DNA from: Caulobacter sp.
GTDB lineage: Bacteria > Pseudomonadota > Alphaproteobacteria > Caulobacterales > Caulobacteraceae
DNA: 64,000 nucleotides
Assembly (NCBI RefSeq): GCF_017744445.1
Contig: NZ_JAGIBH010000012.1
Coordinates: 62,001 to 126,000 of the forward strand
Direction of reading: 5' to 3'
How positions within the stretch are numbered: the first letter of the stretch is position 1; each line of letters starts with the position of its first letter. The notes under the pieces are model-generated. The model was not told where the DNA came from, searched no databases, and saw only the letters and a program-made list of their open reading frames with translations. Position numbers and translations under genes: made by a program. Below are positions 34,680 through 44,015 of this stretch, one piece after another.

Positions 34680-36196
34680 CCGTGCTCGTCTCCACGGCGG
34701 TTATCGGCCCCAAGGCTCAGGGCCGCAATTACGGCCTACGCAGGCATGCCGGACCGCGCCTGACCTCCGAGAGCCAGGCCCGCCTGGCCGACTTCGCCCT
34801 ATCGCTAGCTGGATGGGCCATGCAGCGTCGCCAACGGTTCGTCGCCATGCTGCCGCTGGCCGCCGACGGCTCGTCCTTCGCCGTGGCCCGCGTCCGTCAT
34901 CTGGGCGAAGGCGAGCTTGGCCCGATCGCGGTCGCCCACCTGCTGCTGGTCGACGCCACCTTGCTGGACGCCATCGACTGGGCTTCGCCCCGCCTGCTGC
35001 GCCTGTTGCCTCAGCCTGAAGACCCGGCCTTCGGTCTGGAGCCGCTCAAGGTCTCGCCCAGGAGTCTGAAGCCTGCCGCCGCCCGACCGATGACCGCGCC
35101 GCGCGTCGGCTGGAGCGATGTGGCCATTGATGTCGGCGACGAGGATCCGGAAGGCGCGCTGGCCGCCCTGGTTGAAGGCGTCGAGGCCCCAGCGCGTCGC
35201 GCCACGCTCACCGGTTGGGCCAGCACCAGCCTGATGACCCCGGTCGGCGATCTCGACCCGGCTCGCGTGTTCAAGCTGATCACCCACGCCTCGACCGAAA
35301 GCCCCGCAGCCTTCCAGGCCACGCACGAGCTCTTGTCGATCAAGGCCATGGCAGAGCCGACCCTGGCCTGGAAGGCGTGGCTGCAACTGGCCGCCATCGC
35401 CGAGCGAGAGCCCGCCGCCGCCGCCCTGCGCTCGGCCCAGTGGTCGCAGGAAAAGGCCCGCCTGCCGGCCGCCGACGTGATGTTCGAGGAGATCGCCTCG
35501 GCCTGCGCCGAGCTGACGCCCGAGGCCATGATCGCCCTGCTGCGCGCGGTCATACGCCATGCAAGCGGCGCGGACGCGGCTAGCCAAGCCTTGCGCGACG
35601 GCGTGTCCGAGACCTTCGACGCCCTGGTCGCCGTCGCCGATGCCCAAGGCGCGGCCTTCTACGTGCGCGGCTTGGCCGATGGCGCCGGCTCAAAGGCCTT
35701 GCCTAGCCTCGACGAAGTCATCGCCAGGCCTGCGGTTGCCGCCTGGCTGGGCGACGTCGCTCGCGGCCTCGACCTGACCGGGGTCGTCACACGTTGGGCG
35801 GCGCGACTGGCGGCCGCTCCCGCCTTCGCCGACGAGATCGCCCTCGCCGCGCCGACCTTTCTCGACGCCGTGCTGGACACTGCCCTGACAGGCCTCGATG
35901 ACGAAGGCGCGCGCCGATTGGCCGGGACCTTGCTGCGTCTGCAATGCCAACGCCCCAGCGTGGACGGCGAGCGCATCCGCGCGGCGCTCTCGGCCCTGCT
36001 AGCCAGGCCGCCGGCCAGCGCCGACGCCGCCCTGGCCGATCCGGCCGTTCTGACCGTTGCCAAGCGTTTCGCGCCCGACCTGTCAGCGACCCTGGCGACG
36101 CGGGCCATTCCGACCGGCCTGCGCCAGGCGCGCCATCCGGACGAGTTCACCCGCGCCGCCTGGGCGCTGGTCACCGTGGCGAGGGCGTCGCGATGA
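34676..36196 (+). CDS. Operon protein 2: probable GTPase-associated protein
   Basis: A 506-residue soluble protein with no signal peptide or membrane segment. The N-terminal about 130 residues (GRNYGLRRHAGPRL, then FVAMLPLAADGSSFAVARVRHLG) resemble the N-terminal domain of proteins that accompany double-GTPase-type GTPases; I make this link from memory of the family pattern and from position. The remaining about 330 residues are alpha-helical, rich in Ala and Leu, and repeat-like. The gene overlaps the zinc-ribbon GTPase start by 4 bp, and a GTPase adaptor or regulator is the most economical role. Confidence that it is a real gene is high; confidence in the function is modest. Confidence 0.7.
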   Translation: MTVLVSTAVIGPKAQGRNYGLRRHAGPRLTSESQARLADFALSLAGWAMQRRQRFVAMLPLAADGSSFAVARVRHLGEGELGPIAVAHLLLVDATLLDAIDWASPRLLRLLPQPEDPAFGLEPLKVSPRSLKPAAARPMTAPRVGWSDVAIDVGDEDPEGALAALVEGVEAPARRATLTGWASTSLMTPVGDLDPARVFKLITHASTESPAAFQATHELLSIKAMAEPTLAWKAWLQLAAIAEREPAAAALRSAQWSQEKARLPAADVMFEEIASACAELTPEAMIALLRAVIRHASGADAASQALRDGVSETFDALVAVADAQGAAFYVRGLADGAGSKALPSLDEVIARPAVAAWLGDVARGLDLTGVVTRWAARLAAAPAFADEIALAAPTFLDAVLDTALTGLDDEGARRLAGTLLRLQCQRPSVDGERIRAALSALLARPPASADAALADPAVLTVAKRFAPDLSATLATRAIPTGLRQARHPDEFTRAAWALVTVARASR

Positions 36197-37740
36197 CCTA
36201 TTGCGAGATCTGCACCAACGACTTCTCCAGCGAGGACTTCGCCGACTGCCCGCACTGCGCCCTGGCCGAAGGCCGCGTGGCGACGCCGGTAGTCCGCGCG
36301 CTGGATACGCCCACGCCTGGCGTGACCATGGGCGAGGTGATCGACACCCTGCGCCGCATGACGCCGCCCGAGCCGCCGCCCAGCGCCGAGCCCCAGGCGC
36401 CGGAAGGCCTGCGCGAAAGCCTGAAGGCGTTGGTCGAGCAGAAGGTCGACCAAGCCGCCGCCGCGTCTGAACAGCCGTCCTTCGCCCCCGTCGAGGCCGA
36501 GCCCTCCGCCGAACCGCCGCTGGCCGGCCCGGTGGCTCGCGAACTGGATGTCGAAACCCTGCGCCGCATCCGCGAGTCCGATGTCTTCACCATGGTGCTG
36601 TTGGGCTTCCCCACCGCCGGCAAGACCTGGTTCCTCAACCGGCTGAAGTACGAGCTGCAGGAAGGCGACGCCTATGCCTGCTACCCGCGCCGCGCCCCGC
36701 CCGGCGACGTGGAGAACACCGTCCAATTCACCGCCCACCGCTTCCGCAAGGGCGCGCAGGATTTCTACGTCATCGACATCCCCGGCGAACGGTTCCTGCG
36801 CGCGGTGGAGGGTTCGTTCCTGGGCGAGGCCAACGCCCTGATGCGGCACGTGATCCATACCGGCCAGGCCTTCCTGACCCTGCTGCCCGCCGACGAGACC
36901 CTATTGTCGGAGCTGGCCCATGACGTCCTGTGGCGACGCGCCGCCGCTGGCGGGTCCGCGCCTGTCGACACGGCCGGCCTGCCGCCCGCCCAGGTGCTGA
37001 TCGACCGTGTCGACGCCCTCAAGCGTCAGGTCTCGCAGGCCCGTAAGGCCGCGGAAGGCGGCGACGCCAAGGCGCAGGCCAAACTCAAGACCCTGGTCCG
37101 CGAGCGCAAGCACCTGCTGGAAGGCGGCGTCGAACAGGCCCTGCAACGCCTGGCCACCAAGCACGAGGAGTTGGGCGAATATATCAGCGGCGTCGGCCTG
37201 ATGGCCCAGCTGATGGTGGTGATGGAAGAGCGCGGCGGCCCCGATCTCGACCCGTCGATGGACGCCTACGCCGTGTTCGACCGCAGCCGCGAGGCTGAGC
37301 GCAAGAAGCCGACCAAGCCGATGTTCATCGTGCTGTCCAAAAGCGACGACCTGACCCATCGCTCCGACGCGGTGCAGCTGCCGATCCGCCGGCTGCTGCA
37401 AGGCCATCAGAAGGCGACCCACCTGCTGCGGGTCCTTCGTCGCGAGCCGGCCAAGGCCGACGCCTTCGCCACCCTCAACGCCCTGCGTCCGGGGGTGGCC
37501 CGCCAGATCGACGAGTGGTTCGCCTTCGCCAGCTTCCAGTTCGCCACCGCCTTCGAGGGCGTGGCGCGGGGGTCCAAGACCATCAACTATCGGCTCGACC
37601 ATGTTGGGGTCACCGAGCTGATCCGCGCCCTGCTGCGGTTGAAGGAGCACGCCGAGAAGCGTCGCGCCTGGGACGGGCTGACGGGCCTCTTTCGCCGGCG
37701 GCCGGCGGCCGAGGCGCCGATGACGGAGACGGCGCCATGA
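36193..37740 (+). CDS. Operon protein 3: zinc-ribbon P-loop GTPase
   Basis: A 515-residue protein. An N-terminal zinc ribbon has cysteines C4, C7, C19 and C22 (CEIC, then CPHC). A Pro/Glu-rich linker leads to a P-loop: Walker A GFPTAGKT at 138-145, G3 as DIPGE at 195-199, and a G4-like SKSDD at 382-386 in place of NKxD. The region between G3 and G4 is about 180 residues, far longer than in Ras-like GTPases, and includes a charged, coiled-coil-like part (ARKAAEGGDAKAQAKLK, then RERKHLLEGG). The fold fits the computationally defined double-GTPase-type families. No membrane segment. It probably acts at the inner face of the membrane as the switch of this operon's machine. Confidence 0.85.
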   Translation: MTYCEICTNDFSSEDFADCPHCALAEGRVATPVVRALDTPTPGVTMGEVIDTLRRMTPPEPPPSAEPQAPEGLRESLKALVEQKVDQAAAASEQPSFAPVEAEPSAEPPLAGPVARELDVETLRRIRESDVFTMVLLGFPTAGKTWFLNRLKYELQEGDAYACYPRRAPPGDVENTVQFTAHRFRKGAQDFYVIDIPGERFLRAVEGSFLGEANALMRHVIHTGQAFLTLLPADETLLSELAHDVLWRRAAAGGSAPVDTAGLPPAQVLIDRVDALKRQVSQARKAAEGGDAKAQAKLKTLVRERKHLLEGGVEQALQRLATKHEELGEYISGVGLMAQLMVVMEERGGPDLDPSMDAYAVFDRSREAERKKPTKPMFIVLSKSDDLTHRSDAVQLPIRRLLQGHQKATHLLRVLRREPAKADAFATLNALRPGVARQIDEWFAFASFQFATAFEGVARGSKTINYRLDHVGVTELIRALLRLKEHAEKRRAWDGLTGLFRRRPAAEAPMTETAP

Positions 37741-38291
37741 CCCGCCGTAGCGGCGTCCGGCCGCTGGTCGTTAGCGGCCTTTTCGTCTTGTTGGCCGTAG
37801 CCGGGATCGTTTGGGCGTTGGGCCTGACGCTCCGTCCCGGCGTGGCCATCGTCGGCGCGGCGCCGACGCGCGGCGGCGGACCATGGATCGAGCGGCTGGG
37901 CCTGTCGCAACTGGAACCCTGGTCGTCACCGAGTCCCGCCTTCGCCGAACGCCTGGCCGCTCTGGGCGACACGCCCCAAAGCACGGCGCTGCGACGCGAA
38001 CTGTGCCAGGGCGTCGGCATGGACGCCGACCCAGCCTTCCGCGAGGCCCGTCGGGCCCTGGTGCGCAACGACGGCGCGCTATGCTCCGCCCCGATGGATC
38101 ATGTCGCGGCGGTCTCGCCGGTGATCGTGGCCCTAGGTCCCCGTCTGGGCTGGCCGGTGCTGGCCATGGGGTCGCTGGCGATGGCGGGCCTGGCGCTGTG
38201 GCGACTGTTGGCCCTCAAGCGGGTCCATGATCACTGGCGCTATCTGGGCCGGTCCACCTTCGGCGCGGCGCGGAGGGCGGGCAGCGGATGA
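37737..38291 (+). CDS. Operon protein 4: small two-pass membrane protein
   Basis: A 184-residue protein with no recognised family. Positive N-terminus (MTRRSGVR), a first transmembrane segment at about 9-30, a periplasmic domain of roughly 100 residues holding two cysteines (RELCQG and GALCSA), a second segment at about 139-160 (LAMGSLAMAGLALWRLL), and a basic cytoplasmic tail. The two periplasmic cysteines could form a disulfide. It overlaps both neighbours by ATGA. A role as a partner subunit of the SEDS-like protein encoded next is plausible by position only. Confidence 0.72.
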   Translation: MTRRSGVRPLVVSGLFVLLAVAGIVWALGLTLRPGVAIVGAAPTRGGGPWIERLGLSQLEPWSSPSPAFAERLAALGDTPQSTALRRELCQGVGMDADPAFREARRALVRNDGALCSAPMDHVAAVSPVIVALGPRLGWPVLAMGSLAMAGLALWRLLALKRVHDHWRYLGRSTFGAARRAGSG

Positions 38292-41047
38292 GTGGCGTCT
38301 TGCTGGGTGTGGTCTGCCTGGCGCTTGGTCTGGCGTACTGGCGAATAGCAAGCGACAGCGCGTCGGCGCGACGCAAGCCGTCTACGGCGCGGGTCGCGGC
38401 CTTGATGGTCGGCGTCGTCGCGCCGGCCGTCCTGGTCGTGGGCTGCCTGCTGACAGCCCAGCTCCAGGGCCGCACGGACGAGCTGCGCCTGTCGCTGCTG
38501 CGCCTGACGGCCGAGGTGCGCCAGTTCCCGCTACGTTTGGGCGGTGACGCCAGCCGTGACGATCTGGTCATACCCCGCCTGCCACCCGGTTTCGCCACGG
38601 TCGAACCGGACCTCTCGACCGGCGGCGAGACCCCGCCCCTGGCCTTGGTCGTCGCGGGTTCCGACAAGACGCCGCCGCAAGTCGTGATCGGCCTGCGCGA
38701 AGGCCGGCGCCTGACTTGGCCCGGCGCCCTGGCATTCGGCGAAAGCGACGCCGTCTGCGTCCAGGCGCCTTGCGAGCAGGATGACGCCGCCTGGGCGATC
38801 CTGCGCGGCCGAACGCTGGTCCCGGCAACATGGCGAGACGGCCAGGTCAAAGCACAGCCCGGCGCCGCCGGCCCGGCCATGCCCGAGCGCAAGACCCTGC
38901 TGGCCTTCGGCGGTGTCAACGACTGGACCCCGAGCCAGGCGATCCACCCCCTGCGCGACTTCTTCCCTCGCGCCGGCGCCAGCGCGGCCGGCGGCGTGCT
39001 GGCCGACTGCGAGCGCTGGCTGTGTGTCGGCAAGGGCGCGGCGCGCGCGCCCGTCCGCAGCTTCCTGTTCCAGCAAGGCGGCTTCGGCGGCTCGGCCTGG
39101 GCGATCATCCTGGCCGACCCGGGCGCGCGCATCGCGCGGAACGGCCAGATCGTCCCCTACGCCTCGCCAGCGGCCATTCCCCTAAGCGCTGGGATCCGGG
39201 CGGAGATCTTTGAACCCCGCTTCGTCGACGGCGTCCTGGACGGACCGGACGCCCGCCGGGGCCGCCTGCAGCTGCGCCGCAGCCTGGCCTTGGCCGAGCG
39301 CAACGGCCAGGCCGAGATCAACTTCGCCACTCCGCCGACCGAGGTCGTCGACCGCTGCGCGCAAGGCGCCCCGCCACGCCGCCTGGGTCTCGAGGCCACT
39401 GTCGTCGGCGGGCTGACCGCCGACGCTCTGCGTCAGGCGCCGTCCGTGCCGCAGGGGCCTGCCTGCGCCGCCTTCACCCACGCCAAGCTGGACGCCCCCG
39501 CCGCCGCCCCGGCTCTGCGCATCGCTCATCTGGCGCTGGATCGACTGCCGACGCCCTGGCCGGCGGCGCTGGTTGTGCTGGCCTGGACCGCCTGTGTGGT
39601 GCTGCTATGCCGCGACCTCTTCCACCGTCGCCTCGCTCTGTGGGCAGTCCTGAGCCTGCTGCAATTCTTGCTGACCCTGCGACTGCTGATCGGCCTAGCC
39701 GCCGCCCAAGCCGACCCGACCTTGGACTGGCGTGAGATCCTCGGCGACGCGACCGTCGCCTACGTCACCGTCCCGGCCGCTCTGTTGGTCTGGGCGCGAG
39801 CGGGTGAAACTCGCAGGGCTGGCGATCTGGCCCTGAACCTGGCCCCGCCGCTAGCCGCCACCGTTGTGCTGGCCTGGACCCGCCATCTCAGCGTTCTTTG
39901 CCTGCTGCTGCTCTGCGCGTGGGGCCTAGCCCTGCTTTGGCGTATCGCGAAGACGCCGCCGACCAAGGGCGCCGCGCCCTCGCCCCTGAACCGGTTCGCC
40001 GAACGCTGGCGAACCGCGCCCGCCAAGTCCGCATGGCTGTCCGGCGTCGTGCTGCTGGTCATCGTCCTGATCGGCCGCCTGGCAGTCGGCGCCATAGGAT
40101 GGAAAGAGCGCATCGACCTTGGCGTCACGGTGCTGGCGATCAGTGTCATCTATACGCCCCTGATCCTGATCGGCTTCGGCCGCCTGCTGGCGGCCAGCGA
40201 GGACCATCCCGTGGGTTGGGGCCGGCCCATCGTGTTCTGGGCGCTGCTGGGCCTGGCGACCTTCGTCATCCCGTTCACCGTACGCGACAGCGGCTACGCC
40301 CTGATGGTCCTGCCGATCGGGGGAGTCGCCGCCGGTCTCGCCTGGCGACGCGGCGTCGCGCGCCTGCCTTGGGCAGCTCCGGCGGCGATGGCCATGGCCG
40401 CCCTGCTTGTCCTACCCTTGCTGGGCGCGATCGGAACCGCCGGCGCCGATCGGTTAGGCCAGACCGCCCAGATGTCGCGTGGCCTCAACGACGAGCAGGC
40501 CCTGGCCAGCCTGGACCGCCAGGCCAAGGCCAGCCAGAACCTGTTGCGGCTCTATCTGATCGCCGCTCCCGAGGCCTTGGGCGCCGACGTCTCGACCGAG
40601 GCGGAGGCGCTCAAGGTCTGGTCGGCGCAGCTGTCGGACTACACCGGCTCGCTCTTCGGGCGCGGTTACCTGTCGCCCGCCAACCTGACCGCGCTGAAGC
40701 CCGTACAGGCCACCGACAACCTGACCGCCATCCATCTGATGTCGCCGTTCGGACGGCTGGCGACCGGTCTGTTGCTGGCCTTGCTGGCCGCCGCGCCGAT
40801 CGCGGTCTGGTCGCTGACGAGAACAGCGCCGCTGGACGCAAAACGGGCGACCGGCCTGCTGGCTCTGTGGTGCCTGTTCGGCGCGGCGACCTACATGACC
40901 CTGGCCAATCTGCAGTTGGTGCCGTTCACCGGCCGCAACGCCTACCTCCTGGCCCCGACCTCGGGCGGCGACCTGCTGGAGGGCGCGATCCTGATCGCCC
41001 TGGCCGTCTGGGGCCTGACCGAGCGTTCGGCGGAGGCCAGACGATGA
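38288..41047 (+). CDS. Operon protein 5: divergent SEDS (FtsW/RodA-like) polymerase with periplasmic extension
   Basis: A 919-residue membrane protein. Two N-terminal segments flank a basic loop (ARRKPSTAR), then come about 360 periplasmic residues with six cysteines, then about ten hydrophobic segments from residue 420. The C-terminal part recalls SEDS glycosyltransferases: GSLFGRGYLSP, then KPVQATDN with D810 where FtsW/RodA have the catalytic Asp of GLPExHTDF, then SPFGRLATGLLLAL where they have EELG. Near the end, LANLQLVPFTGRNAYLLAPTSGGDLLEG matches NxGVxLGLLPxTGxxLPxxSxGGSS in order. SEDS proteins are usually about 370-420 residues, so this is more than twice normal size. It is followed by a transpeptidase gene, the expected partner. 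The SEDS call is mine from motif order. Confidence 0.72.
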   Translation: MSGVLLGVVCLALGLAYWRIASDSASARRKPSTARVAALMVGVVAPAVLVVGCLLTAQLQGRTDELRLSLLRLTAEVRQFPLRLGGDASRDDLVIPRLPPGFATVEPDLSTGGETPPLALVVAGSDKTPPQVVIGLREGRRLTWPGALAFGESDAVCVQAPCEQDDAAWAILRGRTLVPATWRDGQVKAQPGAAGPAMPERKTLLAFGGVNDWTPSQAIHPLRDFFPRAGASAAGGVLADCERWLCVGKGAARAPVRSFLFQQGGFGGSAWAIILADPGARIARNGQIVPYASPAAIPLSAGIRAEIFEPRFVDGVLDGPDARRGRLQLRRSLALAERNGQAEINFATPPTEVVDRCAQGAPPRRLGLEATVVGGLTADALRQAPSVPQGPACAAFTHAKLDAPAAAPALRIAHLALDRLPTPWPAALVVLAWTACVVLLCRDLFHRRLALWAVLSLLQFLLTLRLLIGLAAAQADPTLDWREILGDATVAYVTVPAALLVWARAGETRRAGDLALNLAPPLAATVVLAWTRHLSVLCLLLLCAWGLALLWRIAKTPPTKGAAPSPLNRFAERWRTAPAKSAWLSGVVLLVIVLIGRLAVGAIGWKERIDLGVTVLAISVIYTPLILIGFGRLLAASEDHPVGWGRPIVFWALLGLATFVIPFTVRDSGYALMVLPIGGVAAGLAWRRGVARLPWAAPAAMAMAALLVLPLLGAIGTAGADRLGQTAQMSRGLNDEQALASLDRQAKASQNLLRLYLIAAPEALGADVSTEAEALKVWSAQLSDYTGSLFGRGYLSPANLTALKPVQATDNLTAIHLMSPFGRLATGLLLALLAAAPIAVWSLTRTAPLDAKRATGLLALWCLFGAATYMTLANLQLVPFTGRNAYLLAPTSGGDLLEGAILIALAVWGLTERSAEARR

Positions 41048-43632
41048 GCCCCCGCGCTAAGCGTCAGGCGGCCTGGACCCGCGCCATCGCGATCGCCACG
41101 CCCCTGGTCGCCGTCGTCGCCCTGGTCGCCGGAGCCCCGGCGGTGCTGGCCGCCCTCGGACGTCCCGCGGCCCAGGGTCTGACCAGCGGCTATGAACGGC
41201 TGGTCGACGCCATCGCCCAGCGCCAATGGCTGTCGGTGCGCTACGACGCCAATGGCGAGCCCCGCATCGCCCTGCGAGACGGCCCAGTCGGCAGCGACCC
41301 GCGCCTGCGGGCCTTCGTCAACGCCTCGTATCTGCGCGCCGACCTGCAAGACCCGGCGGTCTGGCGGCTCAGCGACGACGGCCAATGGGTCGAGGGGATC
41401 GATCCCTTCGCCCACCAGATCGACCGCCCCTATTCCGGCGGCGGCGCCTGGGCGGGCCCGATCCTGTTCCGGGGTGGCCCCGCGCCCGGCCTGCGCCTGC
41501 AGCCCCTGGGCGGCGATCCGCCCCCTCCGCCCATAGCTCTGGAGCCGAATAGCTCGCCCGCAGCGGCCTGCGACATCCTGATGCCGACCCGTCGGGTCGG
41601 CGCCAGCGGCTCGCGCCGGGCCCTGTCGATCTGCCTGAAGGACGGCGACGCCCCGCCCCATGCCGTCGGCTCGGTGATGCTGATCGGCGACCAGGCCGTG
41701 GTGCGCGTGCAGACCCCGTCGATCCTGGAGATCCGCGTCGGCGCCCGCGACATCCGCCCCCGCTCCGATGGCGACGTAACCCTGACGCCCTTGCCCCAGA
41801 GCGAAACCCTGACCCTTCGCACCGGCCAGTCGGTGCTGCGCCTGCGCCTCGAAGGCGGCGGCGCCGACATCGCCCACAGCGCCCCCTCGGGCGCCCGCGC
41901 CTACTATCCTGCCTTGCAACCGGTCGCCCAGCCGCTGGAGCGCGTCATGGCCGGCCGACCCACCACGCCGCTGCGACTATCGCTGGACGCGGGCCTGCAA
42001 CAGGTCGCCCAGGAGGCCCTCTCGGCCGGCGCGGCGACAGTGCGCGCCAGTCCCTCGCCCGAGCGCCAGAAGGACGGCGGCGACGCCTTCAAGGCGGCCG
42101 TGACGGTGATGGACTCCACCACCGGCCAAGTGCTGGCCGTCGCCTCCTGGCCCCTGGCCGAAAGCGACCTGGCGCCGGCCCAGCGTCGCACGCGACGCGG
42201 CCAGAATCTGGTCGACCAGAACCACAATTTCGAACGGTTGCCGGTCGGCTCAATGGCCAAGGGACCGTTCTCGATGGCGATCCTTGACGCCGATCCGGGC
42301 CTGGCCTCGCTGAAGATGCAGGGCGGGACCGATGGCCGTGTCCGGACGGTGCTGGGCATGGACCTGGGCAAGGGCGGGTTCGACAACCACGGTCTGGGCG
42401 TGACCGATTTCCCAACCTTCCTGGAGCACTCCAACAACCGATACGCCCTGGCCCTGATGATGCTGGCCTACCGCTCGCCCGACGCGCCGCCGGCCCCACC
42501 CCGCGCCCAGCAGCCGCCGGTCGAGGCCTGGTCGCTAGAGGGCAAGAGCCGCACCGACGTGCCGCCCCTGCCCGTGTTCGGCGAGGCGACCGCGCCGGGG
42601 CCCTTCGGCTGGGTCCTGCGGCCGCCGCCAGGACGCGGCCCGGCCTGGCCAGATCGCCTGGCGCGCCTGTTCGATCTGGACGCCGGCCAGGGCGGCGGCT
42701 GCCGCTACGACGTCAGCGTTTGGCGGGGCCTGAGCGGCGCAACACCACCGTGCAACTCGCCGCTGGCCGGCGCTTCGCCCGAGCGCGAGCGGCTGGGCTT
42801 CGACGCCATCGCCTCGTTCCGCAACGACTACCTGATGGCCGTGCTGGGCGGCAGCCGCTCGACCTGGAGCGCCATCAAGATGGCCGAGGTCTATTCGCGG
42901 ATCGTCACAGGCCGCGCGGTGCGGGCCCGTTTCACGCCCAATGCCGGGCCGCCCGCCGACATGCTGCCAATGCGCAGTCCTCAAATCCGCGCCACGGTGC
43001 TGGACGGCCTGTCTCGCGTGATCAAAACCGGCACCGCCGCCGGACTGGGTCGGTCCTTCGCCGAGATGGGCTACGGCCCCGACGTCACCCTCTACGGCAA
43101 GACCGGCACCATGAAGGTGGCCGGCGAAGCGCCCGGCGAGCCGGGCGCGGCCTTGCTGCGCCAGCTGGCCCGCAGCGACTGTGGCCTGCGTTGGGACGCG
43201 ACGGCCGGTGTGCTGAAGTTCGGCTTCACCCCGCCGAAGACACAGGCCGAGGCGACACGCCAGATCCTGGATCTCAAGGAGACCCGCTGCCGGGTCCGCG
43301 TCGCCGGTCGCTACGACCTGGCCAAGGAGGCCGCAGCGGAGATGCAGCGCTTCGCCTGCGGTTATCGCAACTGCCAGCCGGGAGACTTCACGCCCGAGCC
43401 GGACGGTCGCGTCCTCAATCTGCCGCTGCGCCCGGTCGAGCCGCCTCTGCTGGACGGCCACGCCATTGCCGTCGTCGCCTTGCGCCAAGTTGGAGGCCAG
43501 CCCGCGCGAGGCCTGACCATCGTCGTGAATTTGCAGGACAAGCGTCAGGCCGAGACTCCAGCCCTGGCCGTCGTCGCAGCCATCCTGCGCTCGCCCGCCG
43601 CTCACAGCTGGATCGCCGGAGGCGGGTCATGA
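41044..43632 (+). CDS. Operon protein 6: divergent penicillin-binding-type transpeptidase
   Basis: An 862-residue protein with a short cytoplasmic N-terminus, one transmembrane segment (about 16-38) and a large periplasmic part. All three penicillin-binding motifs are present in order: S403-M-A-K406 (SxxK, with catalytic Ser), S463-N-N465 (SxN), and K686-T-G-T689 (KTG). The supporting VMDSTTGQVLAVASWP and the preceding LDAGLQQVAQEALSAG are typical of FtsI/PBP2-like enzymes. The SxN-KTG spacing of about 220 residues is much longer than usual because of inserted Pro-rich and Cys-containing segments. Eight cysteines in the periplasmic part suggest disulfides. As the neighbour of a SEDS-like gene it should be the crosslinking half of a bifunctional synthase. 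N-terminal about 330 residues match nothing I know. Confidence 0.82.
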   Translation: MSPRAKRQAAWTRAIAIATPLVAVVALVAGAPAVLAALGRPAAQGLTSGYERLVDAIAQRQWLSVRYDANGEPRIALRDGPVGSDPRLRAFVNASYLRADLQDPAVWRLSDDGQWVEGIDPFAHQIDRPYSGGGAWAGPILFRGGPAPGLRLQPLGGDPPPPPIALEPNSSPAAACDILMPTRRVGASGSRRALSICLKDGDAPPHAVGSVMLIGDQAVVRVQTPSILEIRVGARDIRPRSDGDVTLTPLPQSETLTLRTGQSVLRLRLEGGGADIAHSAPSGARAYYPALQPVAQPLERVMAGRPTTPLRLSLDAGLQQVAQEALSAGAATVRASPSPERQKDGGDAFKAAVTVMDSTTGQVLAVASWPLAESDLAPAQRRTRRGQNLVDQNHNFERLPVGSMAKGPFSMAILDADPGLASLKMQGGTDGRVRTVLGMDLGKGGFDNHGLGVTDFPTFLEHSNNRYALALMMLAYRSPDAPPAPPRAQQPPVEAWSLEGKSRTDVPPLPVFGEATAPGPFGWVLRPPPGRGPAWPDRLARLFDLDAGQGGGCRYDVSVWRGLSGATPPCNSPLAGASPERERLGFDAIASFRNDYLMAVLGGSRSTWSAIKMAEVYSRIVTGRAVRARFTPNAGPPADMLPMRSPQIRATVLDGLSRVIKTGTAAGLGRSFAEMGYGPDVTLYGKTGTMKVAGEAPGEPGAALLRQLARSDCGLRWDATAGVLKFGFTPPKTQAEATRQILDLKETRCRVRVAGRYDLAKEAAAEMQRFACGYRNCQPGDFTPEPDGRVLNLPLRPVEPPLLDGHAIAVVALRQVGGQPARGLTIVVNLQDKRQAETPALAVVAAILRSPAAHSWIAGGGS

Positions 43633-44015
43633 AGCCCTGGGTTCCCTACGCCGCCATCGCCACGCTGTGGCTGAGCGCCCTGGGCCTGGGCGCCTGGACG
43701 GCCCGGTCCTCGCCAGCGCCGCAGGCCGAGACCGAAGCCCCGCGCTGGTTGACCGTCAACGTCGCCGCCGGCAGCCCCGCCGCCCACGACTGGCCGCACT
43801 TTTTCGCCTGCTCGGGCCTGGCCGCCGATCCGGCGCTGATGCGCGCGACGCTCAGTCTCAACGGAGGCGGCTCCGAAAGCGTTTGGCGTCGAGACGGTTC
43901 GCCCACGCCTATCCGCGTGGCGCTGGCGCCGCTCGATGCGCCGGCCGCGCCGCAGGCCGACCGGATCGTCGAGGCCGCGACACGAGCCGTCGCCGACTGT
44001 GGAGAAGCGCCATGA
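43629..44015 (+). CDS. Operon protein 7: small anchored periplasmic protein
   Basis: A 128-residue protein with an N-terminal signal anchor (AAIATLWLSALGLGAW) and a small periplasmic domain. Two cysteines (FACSG and ADCGEA) could pair. I do not recognise a family. It lies between the transpeptidase and pseudokinase genes with ATGA overlaps at both ends, so it is probably an accessory subunit of the same complex. Confidence 0.68.
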   Translation: MKPWVPYAAIATLWLSALGLGAWTARSSPAPQAETEAPRWLTVNVAAGSPAAHDWPHFFACSGLAADPALMRATLSLNGGGSESVWRRDGSPTPIRVALAPLDAPAAPQADRIVEAATRAVADCGEAP

